This document shows, one piece after another, positions 34,316 through 42,956 of a DNA stretch of 64,000 nt (the first letter of the stretch is position 1; each line of letters begins with the position of its first letter). Position numbers and translations under genes: made by a program. Origin of the DNA: Bacteroidota bacterium (GTDB lineage Bacteria > Bacteroidota > Bacteroidia > Flavobacteriales > Crocinitomicaceae); the NCBI GenBank assembly GCA_029558435.1, contig JAKQEZ010000451.1, positions 18,057-82,056 of the forward strand. Direction: 5' to 3'. The notes under the pieces were generated by a model that made no database searches, was not told the origin of the DNA, and saw only the letters and a program-made list of their open reading frames with translations.

Positions 34316-34335
34316 ATATCGCAATATTACGATAT
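34316..34335. repeat. Palindromic element, type A
   Basis: ATATCGCAATATTACGATAT, identical to the copy at 34139. This is the last copy in the window; none was seen in the following 29.6 kb. Confidence 0.8.
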
Positions 34336-34404
34336 AATAAAATCACTAATTCCAAAACGATGTAAAACAAAAAACCCTCATAATCAAAGATTACAAGGGT
34401 TTTG

Positions 34405-34489
34405 TACTCGAGGCGGGACTTGAACCCGCACGGGCAAAGCGCCCACAGGATTTTAAGTCCGGCGTGTCTACCGATTCCACCACTCGAGC
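34405..34489 (-). tRNA. tRNA-Leu (TAA)
   Basis: Class II tRNA. Acceptor GCTCGAG with CTCGAGT (G1-T72 wobble, as in the other tRNA-Leu), discriminator A, no CCA. The loop CTTAAAA gives anticodon TAA. The stem CCGGA/TCCTG has a C28-T42 mismatch, parallel to T28-T42 in tRNA-Leu(CAA). Long variable arm GGGCGCTTTGCCC. Confidence 0.95.
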
Positions 34490-34498
34490 ATCCTGTTG

Positions 34499-34571
<73 letters not shown>

Positions 34572-34672
34572 AAATTATATTTCAATTGCCGTACATCGTG
34601 TTGTAACGGGCGACAAATGTATAAAGTTTTTTTGAAACTCCACACATCTTTTTAGAAAAAAATAAAATATTT

Positions 34673-35104
34673 TTAGCAAAAAGGAATTTTGTCAATTCGT
34701 TTTTGATGTCTTCCGCCCTCAAAAGGCGTGTCTAAAAAGTTGTTTACCATTTCAATAGCCGTTTCCGTGCTCACAAATCTTGCAGGCATAGCAATAATGT
34801 TGGCATCATTGTGCTCTCTTGCTAATTTTGAAATTTCTGGGGTCCAACACAATGCTGAGCGAATTCCTTGGTGCTTGTTAACCGTCATGTTAATACCGTT
34901 TCCACTTCCACAAATAACAATCCCCAACATGCCTTTGTTTTGTTCCACCATCTCTGCAACAGGATGTCCATAATCAGGGTAGTCAATACTCTCTTCAGAA
35001 TAGCAACCAAAATCCTTTACTTCATAACCTCTTGATTGAAGGTGTTTTATTATCTCTTGTTTTAACTGGAAACCTGCGTGATCGCAACCTATTGGAATTA
35101 TCAT
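34673..35104 (-). CDS. rpiB: Ribose 5-phosphate isomerase B
   Basis: Interconverts ribose 5-phosphate and ribulose 5-phosphate. 143 residues: IPIGCDHAGFQLKQEI, ESIDYPDYGHPVAE, GIVICGSGNGINMTVNKH, and RAALCW-like IRSALCWTP followed by HNDANIIAMPARF. Cys in the GICGSG-type loop is the expected catalytic residue. Confidence 0.94.
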   Translation of the reverse strand: MIIPIGCDHAGFQLKQEIIKHLQSRGYEVKDFGCYSEESIDYPDYGHPVAEMVEQNKGMLGIVICGSGNGINMTVNKHQGIRSALCWTPEISKLAREHNDANIIAMPARFVSTETAIEMVNNFLDTPFEGGRHQKRIDKIPFC

Positions 35105-35123
35105 ACTTCTTGTTTTACTACCG

Positions 35124-35131
35124 CAAAATTA
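35124..35131 (-). promoter_or_regulatory. Predicted -7 box of rpiB
   Basis: TAATTTTG on the minus strand, exact TAnnTTTG, 20 bp upstream of the rpiB ATG. Confidence 0.5.
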
Positions 35132-35225
35132 GTGAAATCATTCAAAAAAAAATTACTATTTGATAAATTCCTGTATTTCCTGTTAAATATATTTTGGAAT
35201 ATGTGTATTTTACAGTCTATTTACC

Positions 35226-35233
35226 TAAATTTG
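35226..35233 (+). promoter_or_regulatory. -7 promoter box of lysS
   Basis: TAAATTTG, exact TAnnTTTG, 30 bp upstream of the lysS ATG. No -33 element at the expected distance. Confidence 0.5.
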
Positions 35234-35262
35234 CTGTCCCCAATTAAATTATAGAGAAAAAT

Positions 35263-36963
35263 ATGAGTTTTATTGAGTTGTCCGAGCAAGAATTACAGCG
35301 TAGAGAAACATTGAATCAAATCCGTCAAATGGGTATTGATCCCTATCCTGCAGCTTTGTATCCTGTTGATGATTATGCTAAAAATATAAAAGAAAATTTT
35401 GAAGATAAAAAGCAGGTTTGCATTGCAGGTAGAATGTTGAGCCAACGAATTATGGGGAAGGCCTCTTTTGTGGAGTTGCAAGACTCAACAGGTAGAATTC
35501 AAGTGTATTTTAACCGTGATGAAATTTGTCCGGGCGATGATAAATCACTCTACAACGATTTGTTTAAACGTTTTTTAGATCTTGGCGATTTTGTAGGTGT
35601 AAAAGGTTACGTGTTTAAAACACAAGTTGGCGAGATTTCTGTGCATGTACAAGAATTTACATTGCTAAGTAAATCACTTAAACCACTTCCTTTGCCAAAA
35701 ATTGATGCCGAAGGAAAAGTTTACGATGCACTAACAGATCCAGAAACACGCTATCGTCAACGATATGCTGATTTAGTGGTTAACCCACACGTAAAAGAAG
35801 TTTTCGTAAAACGTACAAAATTATTCAACGCCATGCGCCAATTCTTTAATGATGCAGGTTATATGGAGGTTGAAACACCAATATTGCAATCAATTCCTGG
35901 TGGAGCTGCTGCACGACCGTTTATCACACATCACAATGCGTTGGATATTCCTCTTTATATGCGTATTGCAAATGAGTTATATTTAAAACGACTAATTGTT
36001 GGTGGATTTGATGGCGTGTATGAATTTTCCAAAAACTTCCGCAACGAAGGAATGGATAGAACACACAATCCCGAATTTACAGCAATGGAAATCTATGTGG
36101 CCTACAAAGATTACAACTGGATGATGGATTTTACAGAACGCTTGTTGGAACACTGTGCAATGGCGGTAAACGGAACAACAAAAGCAACTTTTGGTGAACA
36201 TACGGTTGATTTTAAAGCACCTTATGCACGTGTTACCATGCGTCAAGCAATTATCGATTTCACAGGATTTGATATTAAAGGTAAATCCGAAGACGAATTG
36301 CGCCAAGCTGCTAAGTCAATGGGAATTGAAGTTAATGAAACCATGGGTAAAGGCAAGTTGATTGATGAAATTTTTGGAGAAAAATGTGAAGGCAACTACA
36401 TTCAACCAACATTCATTACCGATTACCCTAAAGAAATGTCGCCTTTGTGTAAATCACACCGAAACGATCCAGAATTAACAGAACGTTTTGAGTTGATGGT
36501 GTGTGGAAAAGAAATTGCTAATGCTTATTCAGAACTAAACGATCCAATTGATCAGCGTGAACGCTTTGAAGAACAAGTGAGATTGGCAGAAAGAGGTGAT
36601 GATGAGGCAGGACAGTTTATTGACCAAGATTTCTTGCGTGCATTGGAATATGGAATGCCACCAACATCTGGTTTAGGAATCGGAATGGACCGCTTAATCA
36701 TGTTTTTAACAAACAACCCATCAATCCAAGAAGTGTTGTTCTTTCCACAAATGCGACCAGAAGTAAAAAAAGTGGCGCTTTCTGAAAATGAAAAAATTAT
36801 CTTCTCTATTTTAGAGAAAGCTAAAGAAATAGATTTGAATGAGCTAAAATCACAAGCTGGGTTAAGTAACAAGCAATGGGATATTAGCATCAAAGCCTTG
36901 ACAAAAATGGGAGTGGCTTCCGTTACTAAAGAAAATGATTTGTTAACCGTTCGTTTGAAATAA
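35263..36963 (+). CDS. lysS: Lysyl-tRNA synthetase (class II)
   Basis: 566 residues. N-terminal OB anticodon-binding domain (VCIAGRMLSQRIMGKASFVE), class II core with motif 2 FRNEGMDRTHNPEFT and motif 3 GLGIGMDRLIMFL. After about residue 500 there is an extra ~65-residue helical/winged tail (ENEKIIFSILEKAKEIDLNE), seen in Bacteroidota LysS and of unknown use. speA follows after 24 bp and may be co-transcribed. Confidence 0.96.
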   Translation: MSFIELSEQELQRRETLNQIRQMGIDPYPAALYPVDDYAKNIKENFEDKKQVCIAGRMLSQRIMGKASFVELQDSTGRIQVYFNRDEICPGDDKSLYNDLFKRFLDLGDFVGVKGYVFKTQVGEISVHVQEFTLLSKSLKPLPLPKIDAEGKVYDALTDPETRYRQRYADLVVNPHVKEVFVKRTKLFNAMRQFFNDAGYMEVETPILQSIPGGAAARPFITHHNALDIPLYMRIANELYLKRLIVGGFDGVYEFSKNFRNEGMDRTHNPEFTAMEIYVAYKDYNWMMDFTERLLEHCAMAVNGTTKATFGEHTVDFKAPYARVTMRQAIIDFTGFDIKGKSEDELRQAAKSMGIEVNETMGKGKLIDEIFGEKCEGNYIQPTFITDYPKEMSPLCKSHRNDPELTERFELMVCGKEIANAYSELNDPIDQRERFEEQVRLAERGDDEAGQFIDQDFLRALEYGMPPTSGLGIGMDRLIMFLTNNPSIQEVLFFPQMRPEVKKVALSENEKIIFSILEKAKEIDLNELKSQAGLSNKQWDISIKALTKMGVASVTKENDLLTVRLK

Positions 36964-36987
36964 CGAGTTTTTTTATTGATTGGTGGA

Positions 36988-38379
36988 ATGAGAACAAAGT
37001 ACATTGATTTAATTGATCAAACTTTTGATTTTCCTCAAGATGAATTTAGCTTGATTGAAGATCGCTTATTGTTTCATGGTATCGACTTAATGCGTTTGGT
37101 TGAAAAATACGGAACTCCGTTAAAATTCAATTACCTTCCGCAAATTTCGCACAACATTCAACGTGCCAAAGGATGGTTTCGTGAAACGATGAATAACATT
37201 GGTTATCAAGGTAATTATCACTATTCCTATTGTACCAAAAGTTCACATTTCTCTTTTGTGTTGGATGAAGTAATGAAAAACGATGTGCACATCGAAACAT
37301 CATCTGCTTTTGATATTGATATTGTTAAGAAATTACAAGAAAAAGGGAAGCTAAAAGACGGTCAATTCGTTATTTGCAACGGGTTTAAGCCAAAACATTA
37401 TATAGAAAACATTGCCAATCTTATCGAAGAAGATAAATTGCGCGTTATTCCAATTGTTGATAATACACAAGAAGTACAAGATTTATTGGCAAGAACCGAT
37501 AAAGACATAAACATTGGTATTCGTATTGCTTCCGAAGAAGATCCAAAATTTGAGTTCTATACCTCGCGTTTAGGAATTCGCTACCGTGAAATAGTTCCTT
37601 TCTACAAAGCAATTTTGGAGAATAACCCACGTGTAAAAGTGAAAATGTTGCACTTTTTCATCAACACAGGGATTACAGATAATGCCTATTATTGGAACGA
37701 GTTAACTAAATGTTTGCGCGTTTATTGCGATTTGAAAAAAGTATGTCCAACACTCGATTCACTTAACATTGGTGGAGGTTTTCCAATCAAACAATCGCTT
37801 GCATTTGATTACGATTACGCCTATATGGTGCGCGAAATTTTGATGCAGGTCAAAAAAGTATGTTCCGATAACGAAATTCCAGAACCAAACATCTTCTCAG
37901 AATTTGGATCCTTTACAGTTGGTGAAAGTGGAGGAGCAATTTTTCGTGTGTTGCACCAAAAACAACAAAATGACCGTGAGAAATGGAACATGATTGACTC
38001 TTCGTTCATGACCAATCTGCCTGATACTTGGGCAATTAACAAGCGTTTTATTATGTTGCCAATAAACCGTTGGAACGATGATTATGAACGAGTTTTGCTC
38101 GGTGGTTTAACATGTGATTCAGACGATTATTACAATTCTGAACAACACGCCAATGCCATTTATTTGCCTCGTTTTGATAGAAATAACCCACTTTATATAG
38201 GTTTCTTCAATACAGGTGCTTACCAAGAAACGGTAGGAGGTTTTGGAGGGTTAAAACACTGCTTGATTCCCGAACCAAAGCACGTACTCATTCAGCGCGA
38301 TGAAGATGGAAAAATCAATACAGAAATCTTTAGCGAAGAACAAACAGCCAACGATTTTTTAAAAATTTTAGGATATTAA
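36988..38379 (+). CDS. speA: Arginine decarboxylase (PLP, alanine-racemase fold)
   Basis: 463 residues, the compact Bacteroidota type. Makes agmatine for polyamine synthesis. The PLP lysine is in HYSYCTKSSHFSFV; other landmarks are HIETSSAFDIDIV, ICNGFKPKHYIE, HFFINTGITDN, LNIGGGFPIK and EFGSFTVGESGG. ATG at 36988; a TTG at 36976 is unlikely. speB-type genes are not in the window. Confidence 0.88.
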   Translation: MRTKYIDLIDQTFDFPQDEFSLIEDRLLFHGIDLMRLVEKYGTPLKFNYLPQISHNIQRAKGWFRETMNNIGYQGNYHYSYCTKSSHFSFVLDEVMKNDVHIETSSAFDIDIVKKLQEKGKLKDGQFVICNGFKPKHYIENIANLIEEDKLRVIPIVDNTQEVQDLLARTDKDINIGIRIASEEDPKFEFYTSRLGIRYREIVPFYKAILENNPRVKVKMLHFFINTGITDNAYYWNELTKCLRVYCDLKKVCPTLDSLNIGGGFPIKQSLAFDYDYAYMVREILMQVKKVCSDNEIPEPNIFSEFGSFTVGESGGAIFRVLHQKQQNDREKWNMIDSSFMTNLPDTWAINKRFIMLPINRWNDDYERVLLGGLTCDSDDYYNSEQHANAIYLPRFDRNNPLYIGFFNTGAYQETVGGFGGLKHCLIPEPKHVLIQRDEDGKINTEIFSEEQTANDFLKILGY

Positions 38380-38401
38380 TTTATTTTTGAAATCAATTCA
38401 T

Positions 38402-38409
38402 TACTTTTG
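38402..38409 (+). promoter_or_regulatory. Predicted -7 box of the 124-residue hypothetical gene
   Basis: TACTTTTG, exact TAnnTTTG, 33 bp before the ATG. Confidence 0.45.
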
Positions 38410-38441
38410 CACCCCGATTCAAATGTGAATCCACTAGAAAT

Positions 38442-38816
38442 ATGAAGCTTAAACAAGTATATATCAAGCCTGGAGGCTATTTTAGCTCGGTTATTAACGA
38501 ATGGGCAACAACAAATAATGTTGAAACCATTGAAGCATCTTTAGCCGAAGGATTTGAAGAAAATATTGACGGTTTGGTGATTTTTAATCAAAACTCTGAC
38601 GAAAGCAAAGAAATCCTTGACATCAGAAAAATATTTGATAAAAAATTAAAACCAGTACACAGAATTGATATCAACGGAACATTGATGGTGGGAGTTTCTA
38701 ACTTCTCACTTTGGTTAGAAAGAAATGCTTGCGGTAGCGTATTGTTTCTAGGTGATGATGTGTTGAAAGAAAACGCCAATCTTTCCCGTTACCTCGAATC
38801 ATTTAAAGTTCAATAA
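38442..38816 (+). CDS. Conserved hypothetical protein
   Basis: 124 residues, soluble, no signal peptide: MKLKQVYIKPGGYFSSVINE, then DGLVIFNQNSDESKEI, PVHRIDINGTLMVGVSNFSLWLE. The pattern suggests an alpha/beta domain, but I do not recognise the family. Its own -7-like box TACTTTTG lies at 38402-38409, so it is probably separately transcribed from speA. Confidence 0.65.
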   Translation: MKLKQVYIKPGGYFSSVINEWATTNNVETIEASLAEGFEENIDGLVIFNQNSDESKEILDIRKIFDKKLKPVHRIDINGTLMVGVSNFSLWLERNACGSVLFLGDDVLKENANLSRYLESFKVQ

Positions 38817-38832
38817 TTTTACTTTCTATACT

Positions 38833-38860
38833 TTTGGTTGGATTTTTGATTATATATTTG
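38833..38860 (+). promoter_or_regulatory. Promoter of the DUF6438 gene
   Basis: TTTG (38833-38836), a 16-base spacer and TATATTTG (38853-38860): both elements of the Bacteroidota sigma-ABfr promoter, 23 bp upstream of the ATG. Confidence 0.6.
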
Positions 38861-38882
38861 TTGTAATCAAAAATTGAATAAA

Positions 38883-39407
38883 ATGAAATCCCTGTTTTTA
38901 GCACTTGTAAGCTTATTCCTAACCATTGGAATCTATTCTTGTGCGTCCAAAAAAAATACAACTACAGATGTTGTTAAAACAGAAACAGCTAACAATCCTT
39001 CTTCCGGAGATACATTATTTGCTTCATTGCAAAGAGGCTACTGTTTTGGTAGATGCCCTGTTTATACCCTAGAAATCTACAAATCGGGATATGCTGTATA
39101 TGAAGGAAAAGCCAATGTGGAAATGTTAGGGAAATACAGCACACGTTTTACTAAAGAACAAATGAACTCATTGGTTAAAGTTGCCAACGAAATCAATTAT
39201 GCTTCACTTGAAGATAAATACGACGGCAATATTACCGATATACCAAGTCATACCACCTCCATTGTATTAAACGGAAAACGTAAACAAGTGATGCGACGAT
39301 ACGATTATCCGCGCTCTATCCTCGAATTTGAAAACCAATTTGATACACTCATCAAGGAGGCAAAGTGGACACTTTTAGAAAAATATATTGACCCAAACAA
39401 TCGTTAA
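38883..39407 (+). CDS. DUF6438 lipoprotein
   Basis: 174 residues with a lipoprotein signal (LFLTIGIYSC). The domain signature is ASLQRGYCFGRCPVYTLEIY with two close Cys, then YSTRFTKEQMNSLV and DIPSHTTSIVLNGKRKQV, as in the DUF6438 family of small envelope proteins with unknown function. The ATG at 38883 is preferred over a TTG three codons upstream. Confidence 0.78.
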   Translation: MKSLFLALVSLFLTIGIYSCASKKNTTTDVVKTETANNPSSGDTLFASLQRGYCFGRCPVYTLEIYKSGYAVYEGKANVEMLGKYSTRFTKEQMNSLVKVANEINYASLEDKYDGNITDIPSHTTSIVLNGKRKQVMRRYDYPRSILEFENQFDTLIKEAKWTLLEKYIDPNNR

Positions 39408-39421
39408 TACAACAAAAAAAC

Positions 39422-40183
39422 ATGTCAAAACCGCTTATTTTAGTAACCAACGACGACGGAATTAACGCAAAAGGTATAGAAACCTTAATCAGAACCATGC
39501 AGCAATATGGCGATGTGGTAGTGGTGGCACCAGATTCTGCACAATCAGGTATGGGACACGCAATTACTGTTAATCATCCGTTGAGAATTCATCGCTCTAA
39601 ATTGTTTCACGATGTTGAAGCGTATTCTACTACAGGTACGCCCGTTGATTGTGTGAAAATAGGTATTTACGAAATTTTAAACAGAAAACCCGACTTGCTA
39701 GTTTCTGGTATCAATCATGGAGCCAATTTTTCAACCAATGTGTTGTATTCTGGAACCATGTCGGCAGCCGTTGAAGGAGCAATGGAGAATATTCCATCCA
39801 TCGGTTTTTCTCTTTGCGATTTTTCTGCCGATGCCGATTTCACAGGCGCAAAAAAAGTGGTAGAAGAAGTAACCGAAATGGTGTTGCGCAATGATTTTCC
39901 TCCGCACATTTGCTTAAATGTCAATATTCCGAAGGTGAATGCTGAAGAAATTAAAGGCATACAAGTGTGTAAACAAGCCGCTGCTTTTTGGGATGATCGC
40001 TTGGAAAAACGACAAGATGCGATGGGGAACGATTATTACTGGTTGACAGGTAAATTCCAAGAAATTGAAGTAGAAAAAAATACCGACTTGTATTACATCA
40101 AACATAATTATGCTACTATCGTACCTACACAATTTGATATGACAGCTTATAATGTGATTGACGAACTTAAAAATTGGAAATAA
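39422..40183 (+). CDS. surE: 5'/3'-nucleotidase SurE
   Basis: 253 residues. Metal motif LVTNDDGINAKGIETL, then VVAPDSAQSGMGHAIT, TGTPVDCVKIG, SGINHGANFSTNVLYSGTMSAA. Dephosphorylates nucleoside monophosphates. Its TAA overlaps the ATG of the next gene by one base; the order surE-lpxB is common in Bacteroidota. Confidence 0.95.
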   Translation: MSKPLILVTNDDGINAKGIETLIRTMQQYGDVVVVAPDSAQSGMGHAITVNHPLRIHRSKLFHDVEAYSTTGTPVDCVKIGIYEILNRKPDLLVSGINHGANFSTNVLYSGTMSAAVEGAMENIPSIGFSLCDFSADADFTGAKKVVEEVTEMVLRNDFPPHICLNVNIPKVNAEEIKGIQVCKQAAAFWDDRLEKRQDAMGNDYYWLTGKFQEIEVEKNTDLYYIKHNYATIVPTQFDMTAYNVIDELKNWK

Positions 40184-40494
40184 TGAATCTTAGAAACTGG
40201 TCAAAAGAACATACAAAAGGATTAATAGTGGGGATTCTCACCATCGCTGTCAGCATTTTTATTGTATTATTTATCCTTTCAGCAATAAATGGCGTACCTT
40301 TTTCTGAAAGTTATAATCGCTTTACATATAAGCACGATTATATTGCCAAAGTTATTTCGTTAGCAGCCATTGGAAATCTGCCTTGGTTTCATTTTGCTTC
40401 GTTGAGAACGAGTAATTGGGCATTTGGTCAAGGTATCATCATTGCAACTGTTTTGGATTTATTGGTAATGATATTCTTTAAATTCATTATCTGA
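40183..40494 (+). CDS. Small membrane protein between surE and lpxB
   Basis: 103 residues with two membrane segments (GLIVGILTIAVSIFIVLFILSA-like segment and the C-terminal ATVLDLLVMIFFKFII). Function unknown. One-base overlaps with both surE and lpxB (TAATG and TGATG) show tight translational coupling. Confidence 0.78.
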   Translation: MNLRNWSKEHTKGLIVGILTIAVSIFIVLFILSAINGVPFSESYNRFTYKHDYIAKVISLAAIGNLPWFHFASLRTSNWAFGQGIIIATVLDLLVMIFFKFII

Positions 40495-41627
40495 TGCAAA
40501 AACAAAAATTTTATGTCATAGCTGGAGAAGCTTCAGGAGATTTACATGCAAGCAACCTAATGCGTGCCATGTTGCAAGAAAATCCCAATTGCGATTTTAG
40601 ATTTTGGGGCGGAGATGAAATGCTAAAAGTGCAAAACAATTGCGTTAAGCACATCAAAGATCTTGCATTCATGGGGTTTGTGGAAGTGTTGCTCAACCTT
40701 AAAACCATTCTTGGCAACATAAAATTTTGTAAAAACGATATTCTAAATTACCAACCCGATACGCTGATTTTGGTAGATTATCCCGGTTTCAACTTGCGAA
40801 TAGCAGAATGGGCACACCAACAAAACATCAAAGTGGTGTATTATATTTCGCCACAAGTGTGGGCTTGGAAACAAAACAGAGTGCATACTATCAAAAAAGT
40901 GGTGGATGAAATGTATGTCATTCTCCCGTTTGAAAAAGATTTTTACCAAAAATTTGATTTTAACGTAACCTACGTAGGTCACCCCTTGTTGGATGCAATA
41001 GAAAACTACAAACAATCAAAAAGCGATGATTCTGTTTCATTTCTTCAAAAAAATCAGTTGACTGAGCAACCAATTATTGCTGTTTTGCCTGGAAGTAGAA
41101 AGCAAGAAGTGTCTAAAAAACTTCCAATCATGTTAGAGGCAGTTCAATCATTTACCAATTATCAAATTGTAATTGCCGGAGCGCCAAGTTTAGATGCCGC
41201 GTTTTACCATCCTTTAATTGAAAAATATAAAAATGTGCACTTGGTTCACGGTCAAACCTATGATTTACTTGCCCAAGCCGAAGCTGCAGTTGTAACATCG
41301 GGAACAGCTACCTTAGAAACGGCTCTTTTTCAAGTTCCAGAAGTAGTGTGTTATATCGGTTCGCCAATTTCATACATCATTGCTAAGCAATTGATAAAAA
41401 TTAAATTCATCTCTTTGGTGAACCTCATTATGGATAGAGAAGTGGTGAAAGAATTGATTCAAAACGAATGCAATCCATCAATCATTAAAGCTGAGTTGAG
41501 TCAACTAATCAAAGGTGGAAACAAACGAGAGGCAATGCTTGAAGATTACCAAAAATTAAAAGAAATCTTAGGCGGAGGAGGTGCAAGCAAAAAAATTGCA
41601 CAATCCTTGTTGAAAACTAATGAGTGA
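40494..41627 (+). CDS. lpxB: Lipid-A-disaccharide synthase
   Basis: 377-residue GT19 enzyme that joins UDP-diacylglucosamine and lipid X. Landmarks: VIAGEASGDLHASNLM, LILVDYPGFNLRIAEWA, YYISPQVWAWKQNRV, YVGHPLLDAI, VLPGSRKQEV and VTSGTATLETALF. With waaA, it shows that the organism makes lipid A. Confidence 0.95.
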   Translation: MQKQKFYVIAGEASGDLHASNLMRAMLQENPNCDFRFWGGDEMLKVQNNCVKHIKDLAFMGFVEVLLNLKTILGNIKFCKNDILNYQPDTLILVDYPGFNLRIAEWAHQQNIKVVYYISPQVWAWKQNRVHTIKKVVDEMYVILPFEKDFYQKFDFNVTYVGHPLLDAIENYKQSKSDDSVSFLQKNQLTEQPIIAVLPGSRKQEVSKKLPIMLEAVQSFTNYQIVIAGAPSLDAAFYHPLIEKYKNVHLVHGQTYDLLAQAEAAVVTSGTATLETALFQVPEVVCYIGSPISYIIAKQLIKIKFISLVNLIMDREVVKELIQNECNPSIIKAELSQLIKGGNKREAMLEDYQKLKEILGGGGASKKIAQSLLKTNE

Positions 41628-41649
41628 AGCATAAAATCGTATGTTTCAC
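41624..41649 (+). other. Hairpin over the lpxB stop codon
   Basis: 10-bp stem GTGAAGCATA / TATGTTTCAC (one wobble) with a 6-base loop. No T tract follows, so it is not a standard terminator; it may affect mRNA stability between lpxB and the SpoIID gene. Confidence 0.45.
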
Positions 41650-41654
41650 CTGAT

Positions 41655-41662
41655 TAAATTTG
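41655..41662 (+). promoter_or_regulatory. -7 box immediately before the SpoIID-like gene
   Basis: TAAATTTG, exact TAnnTTTG, ending 4 bp before the GTG start codon, which would make the transcript nearly leaderless. Confidence 0.4.
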
Positions 41663-41666
41663 TAAA

Positions 41667-42854
41667 GTGAAGCAATTAATTCTGATAGCTATTTTACTGA
41701 ATTGTTCTTTTTTTGCATTTAGCCAACAGATGCAAATAGGACTTTTTCGTGATTATAAAATCAATCGATTGGTTGCCGCCTATAATTCTGGAAGCTATTC
41801 CATATATGCCGATACAACCAATTTAGGTTCCATTTTACCCAATGAATTTGTTGATGTAACGGCTGAAGGAAATTTATTGCGCTTAAAAGTTGGTGTCATT
41901 GACAAAGGTTTGTTTTCTACCATTTTATTAATCCAAAACAATTTAGGTTCGTCCATAACCCTTGACCCCAAATCTAGTCAAACAATAAAATCAAGAAAAT
42001 ACGAAGAAAATATATCGCTAACAGCAACTAAAAATATCATTACCATTGTCAATTTAGTGGATATTGATAATTATTTATCGGGAGTTGTAGAATCCGAAGG
42101 AGGAGGTAGCCAAACCATCGAATATTACAAAGTTCAAGCGCTGATTAGTCGCACCTATGCATTAAAATACGTTGGTCGCCATTCCAAAGAAGGTTTTTCA
42201 CTCTGCGATGGCGTTCATTGCCAAGCCTATCACAGCATGTTGCGCTTTACACCCATCATACGCGAAGCCGTTCATTCCACTACAGGTAGTGTGTTGTTGG
42301 ACGAAAACAATCAATTAATCGATGCGTATTTTCATGCCAATTGTGGCGGGCAAACGTGTGAACCCGATTATGTGTGGAACAATTCAGTGCCCTATTTAAC
42401 TACATTTATTGATACATTTTGTATTTATACCAAACAAGCAAAGTGGGAAAAAAGAATTGCAAAACCAATTTGGGACAATTATTTCGTTTCGCAGTTTAAC
42501 TATCCCATCCAAGATAGCATTTGGAAAGAAAAATTGTATTCATTTACACAAGATATTCGAAAAGCATTTTATTTGACGCCAGCTTTGGGAATTCCTTTGA
42601 GGGATATTCGAACAAAATTCGGGTTAAAATCAACGTTTTTTTCTACGCATTTGGAAGGGGAAGAAGTGGTTATTGAAGGGAGAGGCTATGGTCATGGTGT
42701 AGGTTTGTGTCAAGAAGGAGCGATGAAAATGTCGCGTTTAGGTTACGATTACAAACAAATTGCAAAGTTTTATTTTCCAGGCGCTAAAGTTATCGATTTA
42801 CCAGAAAGTGATTTTTTCAAACAATTGGCAAGAAAAGGTCCTTTTAAACTATAA
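41667..42854 (+). CDS. SpoIID/LytB-domain protein
   Basis: 395 residues with a signal peptide (LILIAILLNCSFFAFSQ). The SpoIID domain shows YLSGVVESEGGGSQTIEYYK, VQALISRTYALKYVG, HCQAYHSM, AYFHANCGGQT and RGYGHGVGLCQEGAMKMS. In sporulators such proteins cut peptidoglycan glycan strands; here it is probably a cell-wall lytic transglycosylase-like enzyme. GTG start at 41667: no ATG precedes the signal peptide. Confidence 0.85.
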   Translation: MKQLILIAILLNCSFFAFSQQMQIGLFRDYKINRLVAAYNSGSYSIYADTTNLGSILPNEFVDVTAEGNLLRLKVGVIDKGLFSTILLIQNNLGSSITLDPKSSQTIKSRKYEENISLTATKNIITIVNLVDIDNYLSGVVESEGGGSQTIEYYKVQALISRTYALKYVGRHSKEGFSLCDGVHCQAYHSMLRFTPIIREAVHSTTGSVLLDENNQLIDAYFHANCGGQTCEPDYVWNNSVPYLTTFIDTFCIYTKQAKWEKRIAKPIWDNYFVSQFNYPIQDSIWKEKLYSFTQDIRKAFYLTPALGIPLRDIRTKFGLKSTFFSTHLEGEEVVIEGRGYGHGVGLCQEGAMKMSRLGYDYKQIAKFYFPGAKVIDLPESDFFKQLARKGPFKL

Positions 42855-42902
42855 AAATCCTTAATTAAACCAAATTTCGTATTGCTGTTTCATTATAAAT
42901 GT

Positions 42903-42910
42903 TATTTTTG
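42903..42910 (+). promoter_or_regulatory. -7 promoter box of the DksA-like gene
   Basis: TATTTTTG, exact TAnnTTTG, with ATTG 18 bp upstream (42881-42884) as a -33 element and 46 bp to the ATG. Confidence 0.5.
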
Positions 42911-42956
42911 CTGACTTATAAAATTGAAAGATATAATCAAAACTAAATACAAAGCT

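Noticed and set aside
3984..34335. The AT-rich palindromes as ordinary terminators
   Set aside because: Most lack a T tract, three lie inside genes, and they occur upstream as well as downstream of genes. True terminators in the window have other sequences and clear T runs.
3984..34335. The palindromes as CRISPR repeats
   Set aside because: Spacing is kilobases, not 25-40 bp, and there are no cas genes.
36763..36963. LysS C-terminal extension as a fusion
   Set aside because: A similar tail is, to my knowledge, usual in Bacteroidota LysS, so it is not specific to this genome.
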